64,000 bases of DNA from Chara braunii. Lineage: Eukaryota; Streptophyta; Charophyceae; Charales; Characeae. Where the stretch lies: the NCBI GenBank assembly GCA_003427395.1, contig BFEA01000249.1:794278-858277 (forward strand), read 5' to 3'. The notes under the pieces were generated by a model. That model saw nothing but the letters and a program-made list of their open reading frames with translations, was not told where the DNA came from and did not search any database. Made by a program: the position numbers and the translations under genes. Below, one piece after another: positions 45,552 through 56,650 of the stretch. The number at the start of each line of letters is the position of its first letter. Position 1 is the stretch's first letter.

Positions 45552-46120
45552 TTTGAGTGAGGATCCTCCCAGGAGACTTTCATGCTTGTACTAAAAAAGG
45601 AGATTAAGGAGGACGGCTGCGTACTAGGGGTGCCATACTTCGACGATGAGGATAGATGCCCATTCATAGTGTCGATTGACGCTGGGCCAACTTCTCTCGG
45701 AGGGTTGTTATCACAAAAAGATGCAGACGACAAAGAGGGACCTCTTAGATTCGAAAGCAGAACTTTAAACCCTGCCGAAACAAATTAGAGTCAATTTAAG
45801 AAAGAGGTTTTAGTCGTTCTCCGGTGTTTAGAGACTTTTCGACACTACATCTACGGCCGACGTTTCATACTCCGCGTTGATCCTACTACGGTGACTTTCG
45901 TTCTGCAGAATGACTTCACATTGACCGAGCCTACAGGAGTTAGGTGGCTGCCCCACATTCGCTTGTTCTACTATATGGTTGAGAGGATTTCCGACACTAT
46001 AAATGCGGTCGCGGATGGGCTCTCACGGATCCCTATAGCCAAGGAACGGACCATTGTTGTTGGAGCACTTATTGTGACAGTAGAGAAGTACACGGCGATT
46101 TTTTCAAAATCTCTATAATG
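45552..46120 (+). pseudogene. gypsy B RNase H
   Basis: CPFIVSIDAGPTSLGGLLSQ (about 45659-45718), RTLNPAETN then, after TAG, SQFKKEVLVVLRCLETFRHY (about 45789-45848), FILRVDPTTVTFVLQND (about 45865-45915), and DTINAVADGLSRIPIAKER (about 45993-46050) give the Asp-Glu-Asp-Asp order of RNase H. A stop at 45786-45788 and one near 45549 interrupt it. Confidence 0.65.
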
Positions 46121-46199
46121 GAAGTTTCGAGCGATAGGCTTGCATTTAGTAGGAGAGGAGAGCGCAAATCCTGAAATCCGTAGGCAAGCACACTTATAC

Positions 46200-47500
46200 T
46201 GCCTCAGGTCAGACACTTGTTCTGTAGACCCAACGGGACTGGCATGCCACTCCTCATAGTATGCGATTCTCTGGAGAGGCAATCTATCATTGAGGAGTTG
46301 CATGATGGAATGTTTGGAGGACACAGTGGAGTAAAGGGAACGCACGAGAAGGTTAGATGATTATACTGGTGGGAAGGTCAATACAAAGATGTAGAGCGTT
46401 ACTGCATGACCTGCAAAGAATGCGAGAAGAGGGTTCTTGTTATAAGCAGCCTCTTCACCCGTCCTACCCTACGAGACCTAGAGAGAAGGTTCACATTGAC
46501 TTGGTAAAAATGCCTGGAGGAGTTGAAGATCTAAACTATATTGTAAACATTTGTGATGACTTCACATGTTTCGTCGACGGAAGACCACTCAGGACTAAGA
46601 CAACGAAAGACGTAAGGAGCTTCATTTTAGAGCATCTTTCGAGGTACGGCTGTGTAGGCAAAGTAGTCATGAACCGGGATGCAAAGTTTTTAGTTGATGA
46701 GGTACAAAGTGTATTCGAGAGAGGTGGGGTGAGAATATCCCTAGCAACAACCTATCATCCCCAAGCCAACGCTCCGATTGAGCGTGGACATCAGTCATTG
46801 GTTTCATCGTTATCAAAGTGGCGTAAAGGAAAGGAAAGAGACTGGTCGTGATATTTTCAGTAAACAATCTGGACAGATAATGCAACGGTGAGAGCGAGTA
46901 CTGGGTACCCTCTCTTCACCTTGTGGTTCGAAAGACACTGCCAACTACTAACTGAGTTCCACGTCGTTAGCTGGACCACCATTGCTTGGGCCGACAACAT
47001 GACACGAGAGGAGCTCCTTGCTGCACGAACTAGACAGATTGCCTATGGGCTAGAGGAAGATCATGACAGCGGTTGATCGATTGAGGTTGGCGAGAGCAAA
47101 GGGAAAAAAACGATGGGACAAATATATCAAAGCGATGAAAGGAAAAATACGAGTAGGAGATCAAGTACTATTATTAGATTCTGCGCTAGAAAAAAAAGAA
47201 CCTGATTATGGAGGGTGGCAAATCGACGAATGGGACCATACCGAGTGGTCGAGGCACTCGAGTGGGGAACTTAGGTAACAACTGAGCTAGATGGTTCTAG
47301 ATGGAAAGATCCAATAGTTGGAGTCGGACTTAAACTCTTCACGCCAAGAGAAGTGAGATCCTTTAGACCACTGATAATCAACCTCAAGGACAAAGGAAAG
47401 AGAAGGATGGAGGAAAACTCAACCATCCAATTCGAAAAAGGGGAGAGTTTGAGGAAGAAAAGAGAGTCACTGCCAAAAAAATCAAGGGGTTAGCATTCAG
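46200..47500 (+). pseudogene. gypsy B integrase
   Basis: The HHCC zinc part reads, across stops, ELHDGMFGGHSGVKGTHEKV (about 46296-46353) and YWWEGQYKDVERYCMTCKEC (about 46366-46425). The core frame 46357-46851 holds all three catalytic residues: KVHIDLVKMPGG (Asp), VVMNRDAKFLVDEV (Asp) and NAPIERGHQSLVSSL (Glu). The C-terminal part (46888-47276) has LFTLWFERHCQLL, LRLARAKGKKRWDKYIKAMK and IRVGDQVLLLDSALEKK, then LFTPREVRSFRPLIINLKDK (about 47337-47400). Frames break near 46355, 46850 and 47075. No chromodomain is seen. Confidence 0.7.
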
Positions 47501-48951
47501 AAAGAAGAAAAAATGGTTATTCGTACTCACAATGGAAAGACGAAGAGTTTGGGTCAGACGAGATACTATACCATATCATTTATATCATATACGAGAGCGA
47601 CGCAAAGGCACACAGAGACTCGACAAACCAAACACAAGTCTAGAGTAAGACAACCTCTGAGCCCGTGGGTAAACAGTCGTAAGGCTAAGAGAAAGACACG
47701 ACATAAGACCACACACAACACCCGACATATCAGCCTCAGATTGGTGCGGATATTCTAGCAAGACCACTGTAGTCTCGACAGGGATGTCGAGGAGAGGTCC
47801 GGGTTACTGTTAAGCGGCCAAATCTAGTCGGCCTTCCGAAATGTGGGAAATACGGGCCTACACCTAATGATGGTAACCATTTCTGGCACTAAATACGACA
47901 GATGAGAAACGGAAAAACAGGGCTCTCAGGCTGACGGTTGTTTTCCGCTTCCGCCTCTATGTATACTAGACCCTATTTTATCATAAATATCATATTGACT
48001 TATTTTGTGTTTGGAGTTCCATAAGAGGGCAATTTTGACCTTACAAGCGCTGTCACTGTCACTGGAGCTTGGCCTCAACCACGTGCACGGGGCTCCACCG
48101 CGCAAGATCACACATGCCATATATACATTTATCACATATAATTAACACATAGGCCTCTCCTCGGACTAGCCAAACCGCTATCCTAGTGACCACTACTTCT
48201 CGAGATTTATAGATAGTTAGCCAGACAGTTCGCAGGTGACTCAAATCATCACAAGCATTGTACTGGCCGTAGTACCTATCATATCGCATCTCAACCTAGG
48301 TTCAAGGAAATATTTTTACAATAAAACTCCTCACTTCGCGCTTTATCAGTCATCCCCCCACCCATGTTGTTCCCGTGTCAGCAACATTCTTTAAAGAAAG
48401 GGTCATATGACTAGGGGAGAGGCTCCACCTTAACTTGACTATCCCCCGAGGCAGATTTAACACACCGATCCCGTAATGAGTCAATTAGCCTTGGATCCCA
48501 ATCATAGGCATACTTAGCAATGTCGGCGCCACCTTACTCATTCCTAGCCGAATCGAGCCTTCAGAGCATTGCCCAAACTCATCATTCATTAAAGGCAAAA
48601 AGCCTTTCAGCTCCATTTAATCGCATACTAGTCAGCGCTCACAACGCATACTCAAGACGCTTATCGATCTCAATCAACCCTTACTGCATCACTTCAACCC
48701 CACTCACGGAATTAACCCTCGCTTCCTGCTTTATCTAGTACTGTACACGATCAACCATTCCTCCTAACCCAGTCAATAGAGTAGAAGCGGTTATTCTCCG
48801 CGGATTATCAACCTGCCTCGAATCAGGGCCTGAATTGTAGGGACCTCTTAGTCTTTACGATACTTCAAACGATAGTCAAAATATTAGTCAATCGCTCAAA
48901 CAAGTCTATAAAAACTTCTCATTTGCCTATTTCTCACTTCCAATACCCGGA
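47501..48951. other. unassigned end of composite B core
   Basis: No gene recognised. It may include the 3' end or LTR of gypsy B. No copy of it was found to the left of the protease. Confidence 0.4.
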
Positions 48952-50036
48952 TGTCGTTCCACCAGGGACAACGGTAGGCAGCCGTTATCCCCGGCAAAGG
49001 CGCCAGCTGTTTAGCGCATCGGTCCGGCACCGCACGAGGTAGCGCGGGACCCTCCCGGCCGTGTCACGCAGGAGTTGGGTCTAAATCCTTCGTCGCTAAA
49101 TATACATGGAGCTTCCACAAGGCCGCTCCGGCCGAGTGCGCCAGCCATACCTCTCGCGAGCTCCTACGACAGGATAGGGCCTACGCGAGGCACGACTTAC
49201 CTCCACCTTACGGGAGCTGTCACCTCCCTTCAGCGGGCGTATTCCCGTCGAGCTATCAGTCCACAGTACGAAAGCTAATTACTTGCAATCGCAGAGCTGG
49301 ACCAGCCGAGGGCGTTTCTCGTTCGCTGTAGCATAGGGGCTACGCACGGTAATACGCCTCTATCGGACCCGCACGCGAACGAACATCTTGGGGGGTTGAG
49401 GTCCCAAGCGCGACTCGTCGTTGGTCGACTAGGACGCATCCCACACACCACGCGCACACCACTTTATGAACACAAAAATAAAACACACACACGCACACAT
49501 ACGAAATGACACAACACAAACAACGCGACAACGCTCCTAACGCCACGGTAGCCATCCCATAACTTTCCAGTGCGGAAATCAGATAGGCTTCGCGAGCGAG
49601 ACTTAATATAAAACCGCGCGGACGCAGGGCCTACTCATATCGGCTAGCAATGCGAACGTACGCAAGCAGTCGCAATTGATGGAGTACCATGTAGTACCCA
49701 TACTCATGCGGTCCTCGTTAATCTCGAGGGTCGCATTCGACACTCAAGTGTCGGCTAACACGCGCCTTGAGGGTTAATCTCTCGATGTTGGACAACCGCC
49801 AGACGCGGTTGAAGACCACTCACCCTCTTCTGCACTCTGTGCAGAGTGGGTGGTACACAGGTCCATACCTATGGTGGCGGTCATTTCTTACTGCCCTAAA
49901 GATGGGCCCCACTCTAGGCCTGGGCAGAAGTCAAGGGGTTTGACTTTGACGGCTGTCACGGACTACAACGTCCAACTATAAAAATTAACAAGCAAAATCA
50001 TTCAATAAAATAAATAAACATCCCACCACTTATATA

Positions 50037-50264
50037 TTAAATCAGATATCGAGATGAGAAAAAAAGAAAGGGAGAGATAGACCCATCAGGAATGCAGATC
50101 GTGCGACACATGGTTGTCATTCTCACTGCCTCCAAAGTATGACCCATATACCAAGCTCCAAATACTAACCTGCATAAAGCACAAGCACACACAATAGCCA
50201 CATTGTCATACACCAATGTGGTCAACTTTACTGTTCCCTGTAATTCACACAATGCCTCACACAC
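50037..50264 (-). CDS. unassigned conserved frame a (right arm)
   Basis: 75 codons, counterpart of 37965-38192, with the same hydrophobic middle. Family unknown. Confidence 0.3.
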   Translation of the reverse strand: MCEALCELQGTVKLTTLVYDNVAIVCACALCRLVFGAWYMGHTLEAVRMTTMCRTICIPDGSISPFLFFSSRYLI

Positions 50265-50739
50265 TCAAGCCCCAGTCATAGTCAAAATCTCTATAAATCT
50301 CACGAGTTCTTTATAATGGTCATTTAAAAGAAGTTCGGTTAAACCCTTAAAGAAACATATTAAATCACAAGGCTAAGGCAATCAAGTTGTGGTACAAGAA
50401 TAAGCAAAGTTGTGTCGTGAGCCGACAAGTCGGCGATCAACCAACCGACTTGTTATCAGTGATAACAGAAGATTATCCTCGTGAGATCAAGCTGAACTAG
50501 TCCAAATCCTGAATTAAACGATCCAGAGGACCTGTAACACAAGACAGGTCAATCCCCAAGCTAGAATCATAAGTGTATGGAGGATATAACTCCATGACAC
50601 GTTCTCACCCAAGATCCTTCTAGTTGACTAAGTCTGGATCTACCTTTAAACAGTGTTCAAAGCAAGGGCAGACCCTGACACAATCTCCCCTACACAGAGT
50701 GGATCGCCAGAATCGTCACTTGTCGAATATAATCTAACT

Positions 50740-51330
50740 TGTCTAAACTAAGAAAATTTCAGCAGCACTTCCTGTAGGAAAAGTGTCTTTCGAGAATTTA
50801 TATAAGTCGAAATATGAAAGCAGAAATAAGTTTTAACTCAGGAAAGTGAAATTTTGTCTAACTCTCTGAATTAGTAGAAATTTGGGCAGCACTCCCTTTA
50901 GAAAGGAAGACTTCCCAGATTTATACTAAGTCATATTCGAACTCAAAAACAAACTTGAATCCAACTTAGACAAGATTTAACGAACTCCTTAGTTTTTTAG
51001 AAATTTCGGCAGCATTCCCTTTAGAAAAAGTGTTATTCCAAAATTTATACAAAGCTAAGTTCAGAATTTGAGAATAACTTTGACTTCTCAAAGTCCAATT
51101 TTGTCTAACTCCCTAGATTGGCAAAAATTCGGGCAACACTCCCTTTAGAAAATGAGACTTTTCAAATTTTTACTAAGTCAGATAAAAAGAAAAGATAAGT
51201 TGAACTTTGACAAGTCAAAAGTTGACTAACTCTTTGGATTGGTAGAAATTTCGGCAACGCTTCCCGTAGGGAAAGTAGCTTGTCAAAATTTATACAAAGC
51301 CAAATACAAAAAATGATCCCAGAAAATGCA
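50740..51330 (-). repeat. ~120-bp tandem block (right arm)
   Basis: Inverted counterpart of 36950-37500; units recognised by aaatttgggcagcactcccttt-type segments. Confidence 0.75.
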
Positions 51331-51589
51331 GGAATTGACCTAAGTAAAAATAAAGTTAGCTCAGAAAATGCAGAAATTGAACTAACTCCTATCACTCCAG
51401 CACGTGGTGAGCACCTAAAGCAACTATCTATCAAAATGAAACTCAGACTAAATAGTAGCATCACTCAGTCACATGCAGGCCAAACCACAACGGTAAGTAC
51501 TCTCACCATCCCAAGTCATTCTTGACAAACAATAGTTCGTAATCTTTCAGTAACTTAACACCTTATACCCAGCGTAGATAAGGCATAAA

Positions 51590-52480
51590 GTCAGGCCACC
51601 CAAACTTATGGACTGCGTCTAGCTTAGCCATTGAATATACACAAAACAGAGGGCATAACTACTTCTCTCTTCTTTGGGCATATGACTAGACCATTATAGT
51701 CGCCCTGAAATGTTTAAAATATCCAAGTTATATATAATTATCTGCACTTAGTCTTCTAAGGTTGCATAGGACTGAACTAACTTAAGTTCAGCCTTCCCCA
51801 ACTTACCATCAATTTATTCTTAATTAATACTCTCTTCAGTTCATGATACGGCTATAGGCAGACCACCCAAACTAATAGAACAGTCTGATTAGCTCGTTCT
51901 TAAATAGAATAGTAATAAAGTATAGCCAAGTTATAACCATTGCATTCCAGCATGTGCGAGGCTTTGAGCCAGACCCCCCGAACTTACAGAAGGATCCAAC
52001 TCTCTCCCAATTTCATTTCTTTGGATCGTCATGTGTGTGGCATCGAGTCAGACCCGCTGAACTTACAGAAGGGTTTGCCTTTTGCCATGATTATTTCTTC
52101 AGAATAAAAAGTAGGAAGAGACTGAGCCACCTGTACTTATAGAACAACTCAGACCTCCTCGTTCAGAAACCAAAGAAACAGATAAAACCCCAGTGAAAAC
52201 AAGGTAACCCAGAGCACAAAAACTTATTGAATGCCCCGAGTCCCTGAAAATCAGACACAATTAGACTCTTCACAAGTCAGAGCAGTAAGGCCACCTAAAC
52301 TTATAGAACAACCTGACCCTCCATGCAAAACCATAGCACTGGGTCTCCCGAAACTTATGGGGACTTCCCATCCTCCAAAGCAATCAGACCCCCTAAAATT
52401 ATAGAAGGGTCTAACGCTCCACTTAAGCCAAAATAAACATAGCGCTGAGTCTCTCCAAACTTGTGGGGACCTCCCAGCCT
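51590..52480 (-). repeat. hairpin-repeat array (right arm)
   Basis: Inverted counterpart of 35750-36640, with aaacttatagaac and cttatggggact-type hairpins. Confidence 0.7.
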
Positions 52481-53258
52481 TAATGACCCAGTCAACCATC
52501 ATGCAAAATAACTTCCCATCCTGCCCTTTCCCAGATGCAATCTCTTTTTGCAATCTGCTTTCAGTCAAATAACAAAAATTGAAACTGAGACTGCACACAC
52601 ATTCCTTTATTTATTCTGGATTGTGTCCTAAAGGTCACGCTAAAAGTAAAAAATAGGGACGCATGCAATATACTCAGTCGAAACGCCAAAGAGAATACAG
52701 TTAAGGGTTATACCAGGTTTATAAAGAGAAAGCAAAAGATTACCTGTCTGTTCCCTGCCTCCAGAACTCCTCCTGAGTTCCGGCAGAGCTCCCGCAATCG
52801 GTGGGATGACTCCCCACAGAGTCTTCCTGCGGTCCTAAGGGTTGCAATCCCGCCTACCGCCTTCCTCTCAGAACCAGGATTAGACTTAGAGTAAGGAAGG
52901 CAGAAGGAGGGGTTTCAGACTCTCGAGATACAAGAGAGGGACAGACTCAACTCTCAGGAGAAGACCTTGTTATCTTTCATCGCCTGAGGGCCCCGCAATG
53001 ATGGCCAAAACGCAGTAGCCACTCGATCAAACTGAAGTCACACTGGCGACGTCAACCCACTGGCTGTTAACTCCTTGACATCCTCCCGATCGCAATGGTA
53101 CCCCCCTTGCAGAAGCTGACCACTCCCCTAAGTCCTACCGTCTTCCTCCTAGATCGGTCATCGATACATAGCATGCCGAATCGGAGGTGACTCCGTGATA
53201 CCTTCGACAAAATATCGCCCCCACAGCGCCCCCGCACAGCCGCAAAGTGTTGTGGTAC

Positions 53259-53522
53259 TCACATAATACTTAGTCTCAACACGCCCTCACACCACAATAG
53301 GACAATCAGTGCGGCCCAGCTAGCCATGCCGTATGTAATCTGCGTCCATACGGTTATGCAATTCTCACTCAGTCCTACCAAGTATTCAACGCACAACTGG
53401 ACTCGCTCCACTTCAATGCATAGGGTGAGCAGTACGCCGATTACCAAGTAAGTTTTCACCCGGTGGTTGGTCTCCTTGCTGCTCCGAATGAAGGGACGGG
53501 CCGTACACCAAAGTATGGCCAC
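53259..53522 (-). CDS. unassigned conserved frame b (right arm), possibly membrane
   Basis: 87 codons, counterpart of 34683-34973, lacking four residues near LVGLSENCITV. Confidence 0.3.
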   Translation of the reverse strand: MAILWCTARPFIRSSKETNHRVKTYLVIGVLLTLCIEVERVQLCVEYLVGLSENCITVWTQITYGMASWAALIVLLWCEGVLRLSIM

Positions 53523-53529
53523 GTTGTAG

Positions 53530-53796
53530 TCAGTAACCAGACTCTAACAGTACCTCCAGTCTCGGCAATGCCCCCGACATTTTCTTGACGTACCTGGCCC
53601 GTAACAGCGGTCGGGCCCGTTCTGTCTCGTAATATACAATGGTCAGCGCAACCATGTATTTCATCGCTGCAGGCTTCTCATCATGCCTGCATCTTCGTAA
53701 ACATGAGTCGGCTTGATCAGGTGAGTGCGTCCTATAGCCACCAATAATAAGAGCCAAATCGAAATGAATCTTTCTTGGAAATAGGGGCAGGTACAT
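53530..53796 (-). CDS. unassigned conserved frame c (right arm)
   Basis: 88 codons, counterpart of 34391-34624, reading through the position of the left-arm stop. Confidence 0.3.
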   Translation of the reverse strand: MYLPLFPRKIHFDLALIIGGYRTHSPDQADSCLRRCRHDEKPAAMKYMVALTIVYYETERARPLLRARYVKKMSGALPRLEVLLESGY

Positions 53797-53938
53797 TCCC
53801 GCTCAAACCTCTCCCTCTCCTACACACCCTCTCCATGTCGCGATGCCAAGCCCGTTGCCCGAGCTCCTAATCCGCCTTCGCCATTCAATTCGCATTGTGC
53901 AAAAACCCCCAGAACGGACTTTCACTCGCCCGTTTTCA

Positions 53939-54187
53939 TCACGGAATGGGCGAGTTAAACGATTCTCCGCCCCGGCCATAGCCACATCTCCTGACACCTC
54001 CGCGCATCACCTTTCTACTGTAGCACAAAAACTGGCCACTAACACCGATTTTCGACCCTACAGTTGGATTCGCCATGGCTGAAAACTTTGGAAGTAGGCC
54101 TTCAATCGCCCGCTCCCATCGAGGAAACGGTCCGTACCATCTGGTTTCTTCCCGAATGCACCTGGCGGCAATCCCGTCCACGTTCAC
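53939..54187 (-). CDS. unassigned conserved frame d (right arm)
   Basis: 82 codons, same length as 34023-34271. Confidence 0.3.
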   Translation of the reverse strand: MNVDGIAARCIREETRWYGPFPRWERAIEGLLPKFSAMANPTVGSKIGVSGQFLCYSRKVMRGGVRRCGYGRGGESFNSPIP

Positions 54188-54703
54188 TCACCTCTTTTTC
54201 ACCCACTTCGCGCAGCTCATATCTCCCACATCAATAAGCCCGCATCCTTTCTGCAGAAACCGACCACGCCAATGAGGTCGCGCGGTTGAGAACCTCTCGG
54301 CCAGCACCTTTCCTCGCTTGATTCCGTTAAGAATCGAGTGAGGAATCGTTTTCTCCCATTCTCGTCCTCATCGGCTTCCTCCATCTTTCGGCGCAACTAG
54401 TCTTTTTACTAACACTTATTTCTACTAATCCTCTCCTAAAACTAACTACATAGTCAGATTCACCCCACCAAAAAAACTAAATCTAGCATTTTAAATCTCG
54501 AAAAATTGTCAGAAATTGAGTGAGTCTTTGTAAATTCACTCTCCCCCTTTCGTACTCTTCGCCATTTCCCGTGCATGTCTTTTTCACACTAACTCCTATC
54601 CCACTAACCTAGCATCAAAACTAAACCTACTATCTGATTCGCCCGGGGTCATAACCCCGGGAATGCCTCTTTTCTCTCCCAATTCCATTAAGGAACGGGA
54701 GAG

Positions 54704-55396
54704 TTGTGTTGTTTAGATTGCGCCCGACTTTGCATCCCGCCTTCTTCACTATCGCATGCATCTGGCGCGATAACGCGCCCTGGTTCAGCCCCCGCTTTTC
54801 CACTGTGTCATCGCTCTGTCCCCACCACGCAGCGCTACCCGGCACGCTACCTGCCCGCTGCTGCCTGGTGCCGTCGGGCTTTGCTCATCCGCTCCGCACG
54901 TACCTGCCGCAGGACCCCCGACAGTTTCGTTCTTCTTCCTCGCTCAGCGCCCTTACCGGTGTCAATGTCGGATTACACCGCGGCCTACCCGACGGCTTTT
55001 GTCTCCAAGGGAAACTGCCAGGGGAATCGGCTACCAACCGGTCCTAAGTTGCTCGCCACCTCGCCCGAGCTCAGCCGACAGCCCACTCTTCGGCACTGCA
55101 GCCAGCCCCGCCACATCCTGCCGACTCCTCGTGCCCGCCCTCCTTTACAAATCTTGAGTGTACCTTCCGCCGGGCCCCTGTCCAGAGTCATTTACCCACT
55201 ATCGCTGCGCATTCGTTTTTCCTTTCTGCGCCCGCCTCTCCATTTTTCAGCCTGCCCCCCCTCTCTTCGCTGCTCTTTGTTCCACGCCAGGGAACGTCTG
55301 CGCTCCCTACTCCTACCGCTGCGTCCTAGCTCTCATGAGGGACGGGAACCGGAGGAGAGGCACGGTAACTGGCCCGCCGGAGAGACTCGATCCTGA
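54704..55396 (+). CDS. unassigned conserved frame f (right arm, antisense)
   Basis: 230 codons, counterpart of 32803-33522 (minus). Pro/Arg/Ser/Cys-rich, no domain known. Confidence 0.25.
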   Translation: MCCLDCARLCIPPSSLSHASGAITRPGSAPAFPLCHRSVPTTQRYPARYLPAAAWCRRALLIRSARTCRRTPDSFVLLPRSAPLPVSMSDYTAAYPTAFVSKGNCQGNRLPTGPKLLATSPELSRQPTLRHCSQPRHILPTPRARPPLQILSVPSAGPLSRVIYPLSLRIRFSFLRPPLHFSACPPSLRCSLFHARERLRSLLLPLRPSSHEGREPEERHGNWPAGETRS

Positions 55397-55509
55397 TGCT
55401 ACTGGCTGATCCCTGGCCGGCATTACCCGCCTGCTAGCGGGTGCAGTTCCCGCATGGTCCCTCGTTGGAGGCTTGAGCCCGGACGCGGCCGCTACGGGGT
55501 TTCACATAA

Positions 55510-55800
55510 TTACCATAAAGAAGTGACCCCGGCGAGGCCACGGAAAAACAGCCTATAACCGCTCTTCGGGCAATCCCGCGAATACAACACACCCCCACGC
55601 GGCCAGCCGGACGTGAAATGTAGGTCATATATATTAAGCATCACCGGCCCGCCTGCCTCGGGTGCACTTTCAAACTCGGACCTTGACCGCGCCGCAGCTT
55701 CCCTTGCTATGGCGAGGTGGTGGATTCTCGCCAGCAACACGAGCCCGCGGACCCGTCGGATGAGGCGTGCACTCAAGGTCCTCGACTGCTGCGACGACAA
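55510..55800 (-). CDS. unassigned conserved frame e (right arm)
   Basis: 96 codons, counterpart of 32413-32739; it ends in a shifted frame. Confidence 0.2.
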   Translation of the reverse strand: MSSQQSRTLSARLIRRVRGLVLLARIHHLAIAREAAARSRSEFESAPEAGGPVMLNIYDLHFTSGWPRGGVLYSRDCPKSGYRLFFRGLAGVTSLW

Positions 55801-56067
55801 TTGAACCCGGCATCACGTCCGGATTAGGAACAACATCGTGCCTACAAGTAAAAATAAGACTACAGTAAATAATACAAAATATAAGTGAAATTCGTGCGTC
55901 CTGTTGGCCTGCGACGCCGCGCACGCCTAGGCAGCACACATTGCGCCTCACCGTCAATACCCCACGCCACCCCGCGCGCCTCTCGCCCCGACAAGAACCT
56001 ATGCTTCCACTCATGTGCACGCCATCAGGCGGGCGACACTGCACTTGCGTGACTTGCAAAAAACACG

Positions 56068-56093
56068 CCAAATACCCTTGTAAGGGTATTTGG
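56068..56093. repeat. subterminal palindrome of family H (composite B, right)
   Basis: Same 26-base palindrome as 32120-32145 in inverted orientation. Confidence 0.8.
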
Positions 56094-56111
56094 TACGACA
56101 GCGTCTTCCTA

Positions 56112-56122
56112 GTGATTGCTTG
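56112..56122 (+). repeat. 11-bp direct repeat, right flank of composite B
   Basis: GTGATTGCTTG, matching 32064-32074. Confidence 0.4.
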
Positions 56123-56344
56123 AAGTTCATCTCACGCTGCTCTTAATGCCGCCAAATATTACATAAGGGTGCACTACATTATTTGTCTCAATGCTCTACT
56201 CAAAGGCTCCACAATGTTGATATTATTCAGCGTGCTCCTCATCACAAACTTCTTTGGTCCTCTCTTCCTCGGGGAAATTACTCTTTCTTCTCCTCCCACC
56301 TGTCCTCTTTTTTTGTTTACCATAACAATATAAGTGTTCGTTTT

Positions 56345-56650
56345 TTTGGAGGACGATCCCCGTGACCCTGTCGTCGCGATTCAAATATGAATCTTCGGGC
56401 TTTCCTCGTCTGAGCTAAGTACTACCCTAACACTCTGGCCCTGAACTGCTTCTTTGCCTCTCTTCGTCTTCAATCTTCTCGTATTCACATTTTCCTTCAT
56501 CGAAGGAAACATAGACACGTCTCCTCTGTTGTCTGCCACTTGATGTATTTCCTACCCTCAAGCAGCACCAGTCCATCATCTATCGCCTTTTGCAGGTCTG
56601 GACAATTCCTCTTCACGTGATGTCAGACCGACAGTATACGCATGTGTTAC
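56345..56650 (-). pseudogene. minus-strand retrotransposon gag fragment
   Basis: Read on minus: CVYC then, after a one-base shift, HHVKRNCPDLQKAIDDGLVL (about 56650-56570), forming a C-x2-C...H-x4-C zinc knuckle, followed by LEGRKYIKWQTTEET and VRVVLSSDEESPKIHI (about 56440-56375). This is the C-terminal part of a gypsy gag unrelated to gag B. It lies just outside composite B. Frameshifts and stops make it a relic. Confidence 0.5.

Larger units (their letters stand above)
32113..56100. mobile_element. composite B: giant 24 kb tail-to-tail inverted unit of family H
   Basis: Two ~7.1 kb arms (32113-39221 plus, 48952-56100 minus) match over their whole length with small differences; examples are the 75-codon frames at 37965 and 50037 and the tandem blocks at 36960 and 50740. 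Outer ends are TGTCGTACC plus the palindrome and GTTTTTTGCAAG. A short GGAAGAC continues the match outside both ends. The core (39222-48951) holds gypsy protease-pol and a palindromic satellite. The layout is the same as composite A, but larger. Alternative readings are two independent insertions in opposite orientation, or a local inverted duplication. Confidence 0.7.
48952..56100 (-). mobile_element. right arm of composite B (family-H copy, complete tail)
   Basis: Inverted copy of 32113-39221 in the same internal order. On plus it starts TGTCGTTCCACCAGGGACAA at 48952 and ends GGTATTTGGTACGACA at 56100, so its own ends are inverted (TGTCGTTCCA against TGTCGTACCA). It keeps the terminal tail segment missing in the left arm. 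The shared sequence with 14740 continues a few bases past 48952 (cgggta), so the tail end is accurate only to about 15 bases. Confidence 0.7.

Noticed and set aside
32113-56100. Arms as the two LTRs of one retrotransposon
   Set aside because: They are inverted, not direct, and no primer-binding site follows the left arm tail.
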